From NCBI GenBank assembly GCA_036571765.1, contig BROE01000013.1:4649431-4713430 (forward strand): a stretch of DNA of 64,000 nt. Direction: 5' to 3'. Position numbers and translations under genes: made by a program. Under the pieces are notes generated by a model. It did not search any database and was not told the DNA's origin. It was given only the letters and a program-made list of their open reading frames with translations. This DNA comes from Plecoglossus altivelis (lineage: Eukaryota; Chordata; Actinopteri; Osmeriformes; Plecoglossidae). This document shows positions 20,901 through 44,278 of the stretch, piece after piece (position 1 is the first letter of the stretch; each line of letters opens with the position of its first letter).

Positions 20901-21525
20901 TGACTTACGTGCACTAGTTTTCCATTAGCATTGTGTACATAGCAGATTTGAAATGGCCTTGCTAACTGTGCAAGTCTAGCAAGCCTTCATGTAAACAAAT
21001 TATTGCTAGAGGCTAAATGAGTATGTACTCACATCAATACACGATCTAATGCATTGTTGTGTCACGCACATAAGTGGCTGGCTGGTTCGAAAACAGTTAA
21101 TTTAGATCGTTGCTAGGTACAGTCCATATGCTAGCATGCTGGCTAATTAACATCGATTTAGCAAGACACTCAGTCAACATTAACTAGCGAAAATAAACAA
21201 GAACACATACGAGAGCAATACCATAACAATTAACATTGCAGAAAGAAGTAGCCTAACCGAGAAATTGTGCAAATCTGTACTATTGTATTGGTTAGCTAGC
21301 TAGCTTTAGGTTAAGTTCGAGGTTTAAAAAAAACTACCAAGTGTCCATTTTAGCCTGCGACTGCGGCACGGATTGGCAATGATGCAAACAGGACAATGAA
21401 ACATTTCAATTAGCCTACGTTTTTACGCCATTGGTGCTATCTTCACAGAGCTCTTCGGTTTCAGCTTCAACTGGTGCAGCGATTTCCTCGGGTTTATCTT
21501 CAGCCTCCAAAATAATATCAGCCAT
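14983..21525 (-). CDS. myef2: Myelin expression factor 2, three-RRM nucleic-acid-binding protein
   Basis: Orthologue of MYEF2, an hnRNP M-like nuclear protein that binds single-stranded DNA/RNA and represses transcription. Sixteen coding exons, in transcript order: 21525-21419, 20754-20546, 19754-19702, 18722-18629, 18540-18349, 18227-18074, 17695-17646, 17553-17493, 17117-17016, 16563-16507, 16424-16332, 16198-16103, 15828-15769, 15614-15421, 15340-15289, 15146-14983. RRM1 is in exons 2-4 (RVFISNIPYDMKWQAIKDLM), RRM2 in 5-7 (TTVFVANLDFKVGWKKLKEV), RRM3 in 14-16 (CQIFVRN ... GKSKGCGTVRFDSPES). Between RRM2 and RRM3 lies a Gly/Met-rich linker spread over small phase-1 exons. The end is GREVDVRIDRNA. 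All phases agree except exon 4, which is 94 bases instead of a multiple of three (separate entry). Restoring it would give about 581 residues, near the 600 of human MYEF2. Confidence 0.95.
17820..18080 (-). repeat. Minisatellite built on myef2 exon 6 3' end and donor
   Basis: Six copies of CAGTGAAGGATACAGAT plus a variable GTGT run begin at 17820, 17863, 17900, 17969, 18010 and 18061. Read on the minus strand each is AAGCTATCT/GTATCCTTCACTG, which is the last bases of exon 6, its donor and the intron start. The copy at 18061-18080 is the true exon end. Confidence 0.85.
18629..18722 (-). pseudogene. myef2: myef2 exon 4 with an 8-base shortfall
   Basis: Exon 3 ends in phase 0 after KSR and exon 5 begins in phase 0 with DPDGE, so exon 4 must be a multiple of three. 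It is 94 bases. It starts directly after the acceptor with the codons for VVEFKDEEFVKK, whereas the family has GCG before VVEF. Exactly eight bases at the exon start are missing (102 expected). Spliced as written, the frame reaches a stop within five codons and loses the RNP1 motif of RRM1. No alternative AG lies nearby upstream. Confidence 0.7.
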
Positions 21526-23867
21526 AATCGGTTTGTTGCAAGCTAGTTAGCTAGCAAAAAAAATTCGGATACCCCGGCCTTTTCACTGCGCAGTTTATTC
21601 TGCTATAGCCTTCCCGCGTGCTTGGAGTGGCTCACGCGAGAACTGGGGTTTGGTAGAAACGGTGATGGTCAGTGTTTGACCATCTTTTTATTTATTTATC
21701 TAGTAGAAGTTAGACCCAGAGCCATATACAAATATCCATTTTGAAATGGGGAGTCATGTATGGAAGCAAATCAGTGGCATCATGTTTTGAACTTTGAAAG
21801 TCATTGAATACTTAATATCGAAATTGAAACATCACCTAATTTGGTGGGTTTTAATTCATCTATTTAAAATTGAAAAACGAACATATTTCTATGTAAAAAT
21901 CGAATCCACAGATCCAGAAATTCAAGGTTTCGAAATTCAGGTTGCTCAATTTCAAATGGGGAAATTCAAATTCCCCCCAAAACGAGCCGAAAATATTTGT
22001 TGCAATCAGAACCTTTTTGACTCGAATATTTTCGCTTCGAATTTCTTGAATGTGAATTTCACCACTCAAAAACGTATAGGGGGGTCATAATATATATTTC
22101 TAAAAACATCTGTCTGCACGATAAACTTCAGCGCCCGCAGGAGAAGTTTCTCGACGGCGTGAAACAACGTTAATAGTTGTTTTTTGTTGTTGTTTTTTTT
22201 TTTACCTTTAGAATGTTTGTTTTTTTCTCGCACAACACAAAAAGTTTTCCTAATCTTTTTCGAAAATATTATATTTTTTTTGAATTGTGAAATTCACTTC
22301 TAAAACCCCAACTATTGAGTCTACTGCAGATCAGAAAGATTAGTTACATTAGCCTACAGTATAAGTTACAGTATTGGTTAGAGTATGGGTTCGAGTCGAC
22401 CCATCAAAACTCAAGATATCATGAAAAACATAACAGATCCCTCATATATATCATCCTTAACACAGAATTTAAGATGTCTCACTGTGGCTCTAGTCAAATC
22501 AACAAGCTAAGACACTGTGCTCCTAAAATCTCTGTTGAGTCAATAACTATTTCTTCAGCCCTCACTTTAATGGCTCTCTGGGATCCAGTCCAGCCAAAAT
22601 ATTATTAGATTGATCACAAAACGCATCACAGTGTTCTTGTATAAAGTTCAAGATATTGCTGTTCTCCAGGGAACAAAAAGCTTTAGCTAAATGAGTTTTC
22701 AAAGATGTGGAAGAGAACGAGAAGATGGATAGAGGCTGCTCTTATTTAACTTAACAGTATTGTGTCCATTTGATATGCCTAATGTATTCCCATTGATTAC
22801 TCATATCATAACCTTAATGTTATTATAATGTATTGTTTCTTATGGGTGTGTGTGTGTGTGGAGGGGGGAGTGTGTTCTGTCTATTCAAAGATGATTCAAA
22901 TGATTATATAGATTTATTGCTTTCAAATTCTTTGTCCGAGCAAATACAGTTAAAGTAAATTGTTATTTATGTGAACACATCCATGGCCGTCCATCCGTCT
23001 TTGTCACTGTTACAAAAAGGTTGTATTATTTAAAGCTAAAATACATTTGAGGGAAATTAAGGTGCTTTAATGCAGCTAAATGAAATAGTTTTTAATAAGC
23101 CTTTCCAGATTAGTGAACCAGCTAATTTAATTTTAGTGATGAAATCACGGTGATGAAAGCCGTTGTAATATGCAACTGAACTGCAGCCTTTCAACCTGCA
23201 ACGTTTCAGGTTTAATGCTGTGGTAATGCAATTGATTTGCCGACTGTCCACCGTGAAGCAGTTTCTGGAGTTTACCACAGCATGGTCACGGTTCATTTGA
23301 AACCCCTCCTCTCCTTCCTCTGCTCGTCCAGGGGAGCGAGCAGTCACGAGGCTTTAAATAGACAGGCTAATTGAATTTGAACAGAACCACCAGCACCAAT
23401 TAGAAGACACATCATAAAACTAAAGCTGAGTGGACGGTTGCCTCAGTGAAACAAGATGCCTACGAGACACTTCCTGGTCAGGATCAAAAAGTCAGCATTC
23501 TGCTTCCTGGCAAAGCCGGAGTGCATCTGTCACATTTTGGCTCGAGTCATTATCCGAAAAGCAGAATAAACATGACTTGGGGAGAGGTAGAGGAATATAA
23601 TGAGAAGGAGAGAGGAGAATGGTTGTTTTGCTGGGGCACGGTTGCCCTCTAGCTCCTCCCGTGGTTGAGCGGACTGTTCTGACTGAAACGGTAGACTAAC
23701 AAGTGGTTGCCATGCAGCGAGAGCCAGCGTGCGTGCCTTTTGGACGGAGAGACCGAGAGGAATAACAATAATAAAGACGAGGCAGCGAGCGAGGGAGCAT
23801 GAAAAGAGAACAAGCGGCAGCCTGGCTGCCTCGCGTTTCCATCCCTCTCATCGTTCCATCTCCTTCC

Positions 23868-23898
<31 letters not shown>

Positions 23899-25041
23899 AC
23901 ACACACTCTCTGTCCTGTTTTTGCCTTTGGGTCTGGGGTTGGTCTCCTATCTCCTATAGCAGGACCGTGGACAGCCAATGAGTTTTGCGTTCTGCTGTCG
24001 AGAGCGGCAACAGGTTTACAAGGATGTTACCAGAATGATCGTGAGCTGCCTGCTCTTCTCTCTCGCACCATCTTCGTTGCACATATCAACACAGCCTCTG
24101 CCTGTCTCCCTCTACCTCTCTCTCGCTCTCTCTCGCTACCTCTCTCTTTCTCTCACTCTCTTCCTCTCTCTCTTGCTCATGCGTGTGCCTCGCTCTCCCT
24201 GTATCTTACCCCTCTCTTTTGCTCGCCCCTCTCCACAGACGTAGCTCCCCTCTCTCTTCTCTCCTGCCCCCCTCATTCTGTTCCCAGCCACCTGCTGCTT
24301 GCTCAGAGGCTTGCTGGTTCGGGAGGGCTGGAAGATCATCCGGTTGCTGTAACAACATCACTTCTGTTCTCATGTTCCGTCAATCTTCATCGACTTCTTG
24401 CCTGACGGGATTAAGGAATTAGACACTCTGGCAGTCGTCCGCTCCTCAGCAACAGGTAGAGAGGCTGTCTGCATGCCCTGATATGTGCCGTGATCTGCAT
24501 GTTTGCCTGCTTTTCTGAAGCATGACTGAACGCAACGCAGCCTCCGATTTGTATGATCCGTACACTATTGTTGGCGCAGAGACGCCGGTGTGTCCGTGTG
24601 TCCGCGTTCGGCGTCTGTCGACATTGAGGAATGCACAGGAAGGGAGAGGGTCTGTCGGTAGCGAGAGGTGTTTGATGCTGCACATTCATCCACAACTTAC
24701 TGAGGGGTTACCTCATCTAAGCTGTGTTGCATGGTCATCATCATCATCCTCATCCTATGTGTCACTCTTGGTTACAACTCTGCCAATGAGGATCACGCCA
24801 TCTTACATGCAATTCGACGTACCGTCCACATTACGTATGACGTGCAAAGCTGCCATGCAGTGACCCGTGTTGTTGCTATGTAAAGGGAAGATGTTGTGAC
24901 ATGGCACAGGATGTCCTCTTCTAAACAAACATCCTAACAGCGGAGCCATGTGTTTGTGTGATCTCTGGCCAGGTAGCATGCCGGCTCGTCAACGATTGAC
25001 CCCGTCGGAGCGGAGATGAGGCGTCGGGCTACTGGTTTACC
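21526..25041. other. Divergent spacer between myef2 and ctxn2
   Basis: Should carry both promoters. The left part is AT-rich with poly-T runs near 22180-22205; the middle is unremarkable. A CT-rich block spans 23870-24240. A possible acceptor (CTCTGGCCAG, ending 24973) precedes the ctxn2 coding exon, which suggests an upstream untranslated exon, as in human CTXN2. I see no other coding sequence. Confidence 0.45.
23870..24240. repeat. CT-rich low-complexity block
   Basis: Pyrimidine-rich sequence with many TCTC runs, interrupted by unique sequence at about 23900-24060. Open frames through it are Ser/Leu repeats. Confidence 0.7.
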
Positions 25042-25287
25042 ATGTGTAGCATCCACTACAACCACTCCCTCGCTGCCATGAGCGGGAACGATGTGATGGC
25101 GCACTCTCTGACTCTGGAGCAGAAGACGGCGTTCGCCTTCGTGGGAATGCTGATGGTTTTCCTGGGGCTTCTGATCGTTCGGTGTTTCCGGATCCTGTTG
25201 GACCCGTACAGCAGCATGCCCTCCTCCAACTGGGCGGACGGAATAGAGGGCCTGGAGAAGGGAACGTTCGAGTACGCCCTTACCTAA
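25042..25287 (+). CDS. ctxn2: Cortexin-2, single-pass neuronal membrane protein
   Basis: An 81-residue protein encoded in one exon, the same length as mammalian CTXN2. The N-terminal part ends in SLTLEQKTAFAFVG, followed by a transmembrane helix (FVGMLMVFLGLLIVRCF) and the family tail LLDPYSSMPSSNWADGIEGL ending in KGTFEYALT. All of this is diagnostic for cortexins. Cortexins are brain-enriched membrane peptides of poorly defined function. The ATG at 25042 lies in a good context (TTACCATG); a second in-frame ATG at residue 13 also exists. Position between myef2 and slc12a1 on the plus strand is as in other vertebrates. Confidence 0.95.
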   Translation: MCSIHYNHSLAAMSGNDVMAHSLTLEQKTAFAFVGMLMVFLGLLIVRCFRILLDPYSSMPSSNWADGIEGLEKGTFEYALT

Positions 25288-27413
25288 GAGCACTGAGAAA
25301 CCCTCGCGCAAAACGCACACGCGCGCACAACGTGCGTGTAACCCCCATGGCAGCACCAGGCTGCTGCAATCACAACGTCACCGTTGAACTGAACTGGGGA
25401 TGGAGCCTGGACTGTGCAGTGAGTGTGTGTGTGTTGTGTTGTGCTGTGTGTGTGTGTGTTGAGTGTGTGTTGTGTGGGTGTGTGTTCAGCGCTCTGATGC
25501 AGCTGGGTTGTGAACAGGTTCACACTTAAGCTAAAAGACTGAACGTTTGAATGCAAACTCAGAGCACGGACAGAGCTGGTGGTCTCAGGGAAATTGTCGT
25601 CATGGGGAGAGAAAAGTGGCCGAGAATGTTCTAGGTGTGAAACAAGATATTACAATATCAATGTGAGCGAATTAAGTGCAGTCTATTTGTCATTGGAATG
25701 GGGCGCAACGGCTGAAAACAACAACTGGTCTTTCAAAGGTGTCCTGTTTTAGTATTTAACAGTTAGGCGCTGGCCTGAAGTATGAACTATGGTGTCATTA
25801 CCTGTGGTGTCATTCTTTCAAATCAATGCAAAAACTGCTCCAAACATTGTGCCTATGTACTGTCGCAGTCAATGACTAAGGATATGTGTTGTAACAGTTT
25901 AGTTGAATATTCATGTAGAACAGGAACTGTTTACTCCTTCTAGGCCAATGAGATTGGTCCTTACAGCTGCATCGTGCGTCGTGGCCTATTGGATCGGAAC
26001 AGGAAGACCAGATCAAATGGAAAGACATGGAAACAAAAATGGTGACATCTTAACTGGCAGTTTATTTCTGACGACCGGAAGAACCTGTCACTCTCTACCT
26101 TGGGAGGAAAAGGTCACCAGGAGAATATTTGGGGGATTTCTATCAATGCTGTCAACATGGTTAAGTTCCCTTCTAGCCCTCCCTCTTGCTCTCTCTCTCC
26201 TCCTCATTTCTCCTCGTTCTCAAGCTGGAGCAAAGATGGAGGCTGTCCTCAGAGAGACCGTGTCCACGAAGAGACTGACTCTCTGGCTCCTGGTGGTTCT
26301 CCAAATGCTGTGAATCTGCCTTATTGTGACCTTTCAATGGGTTTCCGTGCCTTCATCTAGAGATATTAGAGCACCTTTCACATGTGTGTGTGTTTGTTTC
26401 ATGGCGACAAATCACTCGTTCACTTGTTGCTCTCTGCACCGGACACGGAGACGCTGTGGATTAGATTCGTCTATGACGTGATAAGTCAGTGTTTACTTCA
26501 CGCGCCCTACGTCAGTGCATCTTGTACAGTGTTTCAGAGCAGTCAGGATGACGTTCACAATTAAAACATGGGTATAAATAAATGGAACTGTTTTACTCGT
26601 TGTATTGCCAACATCATGATTGGTTGGGAGCAGTCTATGGATGACAGAGAAGAACGCAAACAAGGTTAATAAATACCTCAGGCTGTACCTGTTCTGTATT
26701 CTTCTTGAAAACATATGAGATCATTATTCTTACCAAGAAAATATTTCCCCTTTTCTTCCTCCCTTTTCCTGTGCCGACGTCGCTGTGTCTGACACCACTG
26801 TCTGATGCGTCTATCCAACCAAAACACCCGCAGGCAAAGGAACAGGCAGAGGGGAGAGAGAAGAGGTGGAGAGAGAGACAGACAGATCGAAAGGTGGGAG
26901 TGTGTCAAGGGTAGAGAGAGACACTTGTGCAGTGAGTGTCGGAGAGAAGAAGGGTTGGCGAGACAAGAAGAGGAGAGGCAGGGAGACTGCGTATGTAGAA
27001 TGTCTATGTACAATTTGACAATGACGGGAGAGCTGGATGGAGACTGGGCGTTCACTGGCCTTGCCTGTCTGCCTGCCTGCCTGTCTACCCATCTGTATGT
27101 CTGTCTATCTGCCTGTCCGGCCGTCTGTCTGAACACTTACTTTTCACCATGGAGTTTGTCCCCAATTTGCTACTGTAACTGCCACCACTCTTCTAGGAAA
27201 ACCTTCCAATAAATGTTAGAACGATAGCTTGATATTGTGATATTGGTTTGGATTCAGCTATAAGATTCCTTGTGATGTTGGACACTGACGTCGGGTGCTT
27301 GGACCAGGTATGCAGATGGTGAAGTTATTGTACAGGTGTTGGACGGTGTTCAGGTGAGGTTAGGGCTGTTCAAGCTTCAAGTTTAAGAAAACAAACACAG
27401 AAGGGAAGTCGTC

Positions 27414-27476
27414 TTGATGGTACACCTTGATGGTACACCATCAAGTGTACCATCAGTTTGATGGTGTAACATCAAG
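27414..27476. repeat. Nested inverted repeat (hairpin)
   Basis: CTTGATGGTACAC occurs twice, followed by its near reverse complement GTGTACCATCA and then TTTGATGGTGTAACATCAAG. Several arms can fold back on each other. No flanking duplication or TIR family is recognisable. Confidence 0.6.
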
Positions 27477-28364
27477 CCCAAACAGCCAAGGATCTTCAGC
27501 AACACTTAGGTTTGCGTCAGTCAAATCTATTTGATGATATTCCAGACAAAAAGCTGTTGTTCAGATGTTGCTTCTAGAGGCAATTTGGACCTCCTTAGTG
27601 TTGACAAGACAAATTCAACACGGATTTGGCGCTCATTGTTTTGGGCCATGTCTATACTCGGCTCAAACATGTTTACAAGATGTTGTCGTTGTTGCACAAT
27701 GGACCTCATCTCTCCAAATGTCTGTTTGTACATGTCACCAGGGTAGGTTAGTGATAATAATCATAATAATAATAAAAGATTTTATTTGGAATGCGCTTTA
27801 TATGTGAAGAAAATGTGCCACAGTTAAGATGATAACAGCAAGGCAAGAACATCCGTATAAAAATACAAACGGCTTACAGGCAGGGTTAAATTAAAAAAAG
27901 ATATGTAGGTTAAGCTTTCAACAGACTATTCAAAACACAATAAACCCAGAAACTTTGTGGTTTGCTTTACGACGGCCTTGAACACAAACGGTCTGCCAGG
28001 GTCTCATGTGAGCGCCACTTTCTCGGGAGGGCGGTGGGGCTTGTGCAACCGCAGAAACGCACTATGGACCTGAGAATGACCTATTTATTGACAGATGATT
28101 ATTTTTTGCCCGCAGCCTTTGGACCACTTCTCGTCATAGCTGTTCTTCGTTTGTCCTGTCCCACAGAATCAAAAGGGTCTGAAAAAAATGACCTCGGTAT
28201 AGAAAGGATTTTACCATGTTTCCATTGTTAAGACTATTAGCAAGAAATACTGCCTCTAAATCACACCCTTTTCACATTTAAGAGTTGTAGCATTAGATGC
28301 CTCAGCACCTCAGTGGAACAGATGAGTCCAACCATTTTCTTTTCTTCCTCATTCCTTGCTTCTG

Positions 28365-28625
28365 GACAGCATCAAATCCAATCCAATCCAATCAAACTTT
28401 ATTTGTACAGCTTTTTTTTCTTTTACAAGAAATGTCACAGGAGGCTTCGCGTCCGCTCATAGGAATGTGCCTGGGCCAATTTCAAGCGCTCAGAGGACAG
28501 AATACTGCAGGAAAAACATTTGCTCAGTGAGAAATGGAAGAAACCTTAGGAAGAGAAAAATAGCGAGGGATCCCTTCCTGCAGATATTCTTGGAACATAT
28601 TGAGGTTAAAGACTTAGGATGAAGC
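28365..28625. repeat. Degraded teleost interspersed repeat
   Basis: Starts with the CCAATCCAATCCAATCAAAC-TTTATTTGTA motif and continues to GGAAGAAACCTTAGGAAGAG and GAGGGATCCCTTCC, a combination that recurs in many fish genomes. Family name not assigned; boundaries approximate. Confidence 0.5.
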
Positions 28626-30365
28626 CTTGTCTCAGTGTCTTGGCCAGGGGGAGAACTTGTACATTGTTCCATCAGCAGCAGAATATCAACACATCCAAAC
28701 GTTAGTTTGGCTTATGTGGGTAGACGCGCATTGCCCTTGTCATAACAAAGTTCACATTGAGAAAGTGAAATCAAGAAACTGAGCTGAATTCAATCTTTTA
28801 TAACCTTGTCAAGTCATCATGACACTCTCCTTGTTCTCTGGATGAATAATGACCCGTCTTTACTCAATCCCTTCAACAAAGTTGCTGCATTGGACTTTTG
28901 AACCCCAAATACAGGTTATTTTAAGAAACAACCTGTCATTCATCCCACACTTGTTGAATATCAGATGTTTCCCTCATCAGAGTGCAGAAAGACAGGATTG
29001 AATCAGTGGTCACCGTTTGTTTGTCTCGCACAGCTGAAACGTGGGTCTTATGGCTCTGTTGTCCGCAGGCTTTATGGCCTGTGTGTCAGAAGTCTGTTGC
29101 ACGCATTATTTTCTCCTCACGTGTGTATGTGTATGAAATCATTTTGTGGGTTTTGAAGATGTTTAAATGATTTGTTGCAAACTGATGGGTTAAAAAATAA
29201 CCTCATGGCAATCTGTGCACCCTGGTGGTTTCATGAAAATTAGGAACCGAGATGATTTTTGAATGCTGGAGTTATTCTAGTAACAGTCATCACGTTTTCA
29301 TGTTGAATGTTACGTGTAACAAATCAAGTTGAAGCATTAATGAAGATAAGATAAGTTTTAAAATGAGAAATGTATTATTTAATTTGTATTGCTGTTAAAC
29401 AAGATAGCTGATTCATAGACGGGTTGATGACTAGCTTTACTTCAGTTTTTTATCAATTACAGCTGATAAGATGTTTATTAGCAGTTATTTTGCACTCCCT
29501 GTTTTTATCAGTCTTATATGAGCAAGGTCAGATTGCCAGCCTTTAAGCTCCAATTCATGACCAAATAAATCACTGTAGTGTATCACTAATAAAGAACTGA
29601 ACCTGTGAAAGATGGTTTTAATTGGCTGCCTGGGAATCATGTGACTGTGGAGAAAGGCCCCAAGCTGTTTCCAGTCCTGGGGTCCAACAGTTTTATATTA
29701 ACTCTCATTTACACCTTTAACAGTTTGATTCTCACTACTAAGTACTGACTCTGTCACCTTTTCTGTTTAAACATCCTTCAACATTGCAGCTGGTTAACCA
29801 GTTTGCTGTAACAGCTCACCACAGTACAGACGCTACTGACACTTTGAGTTTTCCCCGTTGAAAGTCCTCCTTTTACAATCAACACAAGCAATTATGCTTG
29901 ATATCCATGTTCTCCATCCACAACAGGGGCAATTCCATACGTGCTTCCCTGCGTTCTCAAAGCCTTAGTCATCGCGTAGATTTAAGAACTTTAACCTTGA
30001 AACTTTTCCGCTACTTTTAACTTCCTGAAGAAGTCAGCCAGTCTCCTGGTGATTAGTCCCTACGGGTCTGGCCCTCTCTCTGAGGGAACGCTAACCGCAG
30101 CCTCATAAAATGGCCCAACAGAACAACATGTGCTGTGGCCTCGCACTTCAGACAACAATATTAGTAATCAATTCCAGCACCCCAGCAATGTAAGCCTTTA
30201 TCTGTCCCCGGGCGTTTATGACCTGGTTAATCAGTAAGCAAAGGCTTTGTGTCCCTTGTGATGGAGCAAGGACATATCTGACGCCCCTCGGACAGGTTTC
30301 TGAAGGTAGATCCAGAAGCTCAGCCAATGGCTGTCTGCCAGTCTGGGGCACACGGAGGGAGAGAG

Positions 30366-30372
30366 TATAAAG
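30366..30372 (+). promoter_or_regulatory. TATA box candidate for slc12a1
   Basis: TATAAAG about 255 bases upstream of the slc12a1 ATG in otherwise mixed sequence. A GGTTAAT half-site resembling an HNF1 element lies at about 30224-30230. HNF1 control of kidney SLC12A1 is plausible but the match is only a half-site. Confidence 0.3.
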
Positions 30373-30623
30373 ATTGAGCATTGGTGCCAAACTTAGCCTA
30401 TATGACTGCTTTGACCCAGCAAGAGGATTTACCTCTCGAGAACCGATAAGGTGTTGATAGACCCTGCAGGCAGAGGAGCGTTATAAACCACAGCAGCGTA
30501 CAATCCTGCTGTGTGTCGTCTAATAAAACCTCGTTAGATGATTAAAAACCGCTTTTGCGTTTTTCCTTTTGTTGTTTGATCGAAAAAAAATCAAGGGATA
30601 GCAAGCCCCCTCCGCTCTCTGTG

Positions 30624-42624
<12,001 letters not shown>

Positions 42625-43170
42625 GCAACCCATTGGTCGAACAGCAACGAGGCAGTCACTACAAGACCATCTAAGAACGTTTTCTTTGTATAGTCAGATC
42701 TGTCTTTTACGTATGGCCACGTTACAGGAATTGTGTTGAATACAGTCATACGGACATGGGACCGTTTGGTAGAAAGGGTCGCGGTTACTTTGACAGTGAC
42801 TACACTGCCCTCTGTTGGAATTGTACATTTCAATGTGTTTATAGTCTTTATTTAGAGAATGAAATTATTTTGTATGTGCTATATGTTATGATGTACTATG
42901 AACTTGTATGAAAATTTACAGGATGTGACCATGTGCTGCACATGCAACCAGTGGTAGGCCTATGGGTGACTTAAAATGTATATTTGATATATTCTCAGAA
43001 ATAATTTCATAGCACTTCGGTTTGGGATAATAAGACAACTTAAGACACCCATATGAGGGTCTTGTGCGAAATACAGAAATGCTGATTTATTCCTACCTGT
43101 TTCATAGCCTATTTGTTGAGACGATTCTTGTATGTGAGCACTATTATATAATGACTATACAATTACAATT

Positions 43171-43176
43171 AATAAA
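43171..43176 (+). other. slc12a1 poly(A) signal
   Basis: AATAAA about 550 bases after the stop codon, followed by TTTATTGATAAT. The dut first exon begins about 350 bases further on. Confidence 0.6.
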
Positions 43177-43531
43177 CGTTTATTGATAATATTTTCATCA
43201 TTAAATCATTATTATGATTTTAGAAAATGAGAAAAGATACGGGTGTCTGGAATAGCGTGACAGGTAGCTCTAGCTTGTGGACAACAGGGGCTATTTATAA
43301 ACTAGTAACGGTACAAAGACATGGACAGAAGGTGACATGGAAGGTAGGCACAGGCGAAATCCGGAGAAATGTTAAGAACAAGTCCCATTGTAAAATACAT
43401 TGAGTGCGTATCTGCAGTATCTCTAAAATGAGCGATTGAATTATAAAAGGAAGTAGATCATCAGAGTTGCGCCACCAAATGTAAGCCATCTAGGAGGACG
43501 CGGCTGGCGCAGTCTAACAGCAGCGAAAACG

Positions 43532-43658
43532 ATGCAGTTATGGAAGCAAGCACTCGACTTGCGGTGTTTCTCTGTTGTCAATGCCAACCGTTATCTATTT
43601 TCGGAGACAAAATCTAATTTGTGTCTTCAAAAACATATCCAGAGACGTTGTCACGATG
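43532..43658 (+). CDS. dut: dut alternative first exon, candidate mitochondrial leader
   Basis: An ATG opens 42 codons (MQLWKQALDLRCFSVVNANR ... HIQRRCHD) ending in phase 1 at a good donor (GATG/GTAAGG). The peptide has six arginines/lysines before any cleavage and is poor in acids, as expected for a mitochondrial presequence. It joins in frame to an acceptor inside the nuclear exon (TTGCTCAG at 44291), giving the residues EITDTTAVSPQKR. This is the same splice point used by human DUT-M, which merges with DUT-N after MPCS. Known biology: DUT-M and DUT-N come from alternative first exons. That this exon is transcribed is inferred. Confidence 0.65.
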
Positions 43659-44122
43659 GTAAGGACATTAGTGTTTGGAAGCTAGGCAGAAGGACGGTCA
43701 TTGGATAATGTAATAGTTTGCAATTGCCTAGCAAGGATAACGCCTGCTAAGAGATAACAAAGCATAATGATTGTTTTAACAACTCTAATTTTAGGCTATT
43801 TTTTTTTAAAGATGGCTTCTTGCATGTCAAATCATTCCTTTAATTACACATATTTGTATCTAGTTGGTAGCCGGCTGTCAAATTGTTGCCATGGCTAGCT
43901 TGAGCTTGTAGCTAGTTAGAACATTTAGTAAACAGTACAATTCTCGCGAGAACATAGACAGTCTCACGGGTTATTTAAAAACTTTGTGACAAAACCATTA
44001 TTATTGAGTCTATAGTCGTGAAATATGTATGTTCGTATTCTGAAAATTATTATATCAATATCATTTAAAAAGTGTACATGTAGAGTAAGTCGTGTCTTAA
44101 ATGTTCACTTACCATGTTGTGT

Positions 44123-44160
44123 GGGCGGAGCAAACGTTTTTAAGCGCGTTGAGGCGGGAA
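44123..44160 (+). promoter_or_regulatory. dut: GC box and E2F site upstream of nuclear dut start
   Basis: GGGCGG at 44123-44128 and GGCGGGAA at 44153-44160, an E2F consensus, lie 120-155 bases upstream of the DUT-N ATG. Cell-cycle control of the nuclear dUTPase through E2F is known in mammals, so the site fits. Confidence 0.55.
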
Positions 44161-44278
44161 TTCAGTCTTATAACAAGACCACTGCACTGAAGTGACTTGT
44201 TTCTGTGTCCACTTTTATTACCGCGAGTAAGTTTACCGCCAAAAATTTTCTTAGGCATCATTTTTTAACTTACAAAAC

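Larger units (their letters stand above)
25288..30623. other. Spacer between ctxn2 and slc12a1
   Basis: Holds ctxn2 3' UTR, probably slc12a1 5' regulatory sequence, an interspersed repeat (28365-28625), a hairpin array near 27414, and a trinucleotide ATA patch at 27752-27778. I find no further coding exon; the short frames here lack any recognisable domain. Confidence 0.5.

Noticed and set aside
21794..22090. 98-codon frame upstream of myef2
   Set aside because: AT-rich, with no recognisable domain and no splice context; no support as a gene.
30555..30623. Upstream extension of slc12a1 exon 1 (RFSFCCLIEKKS)
   Set aside because: The extension starts at a TTG, not an ATG; the first ATG in frame is at 30624 in good context.
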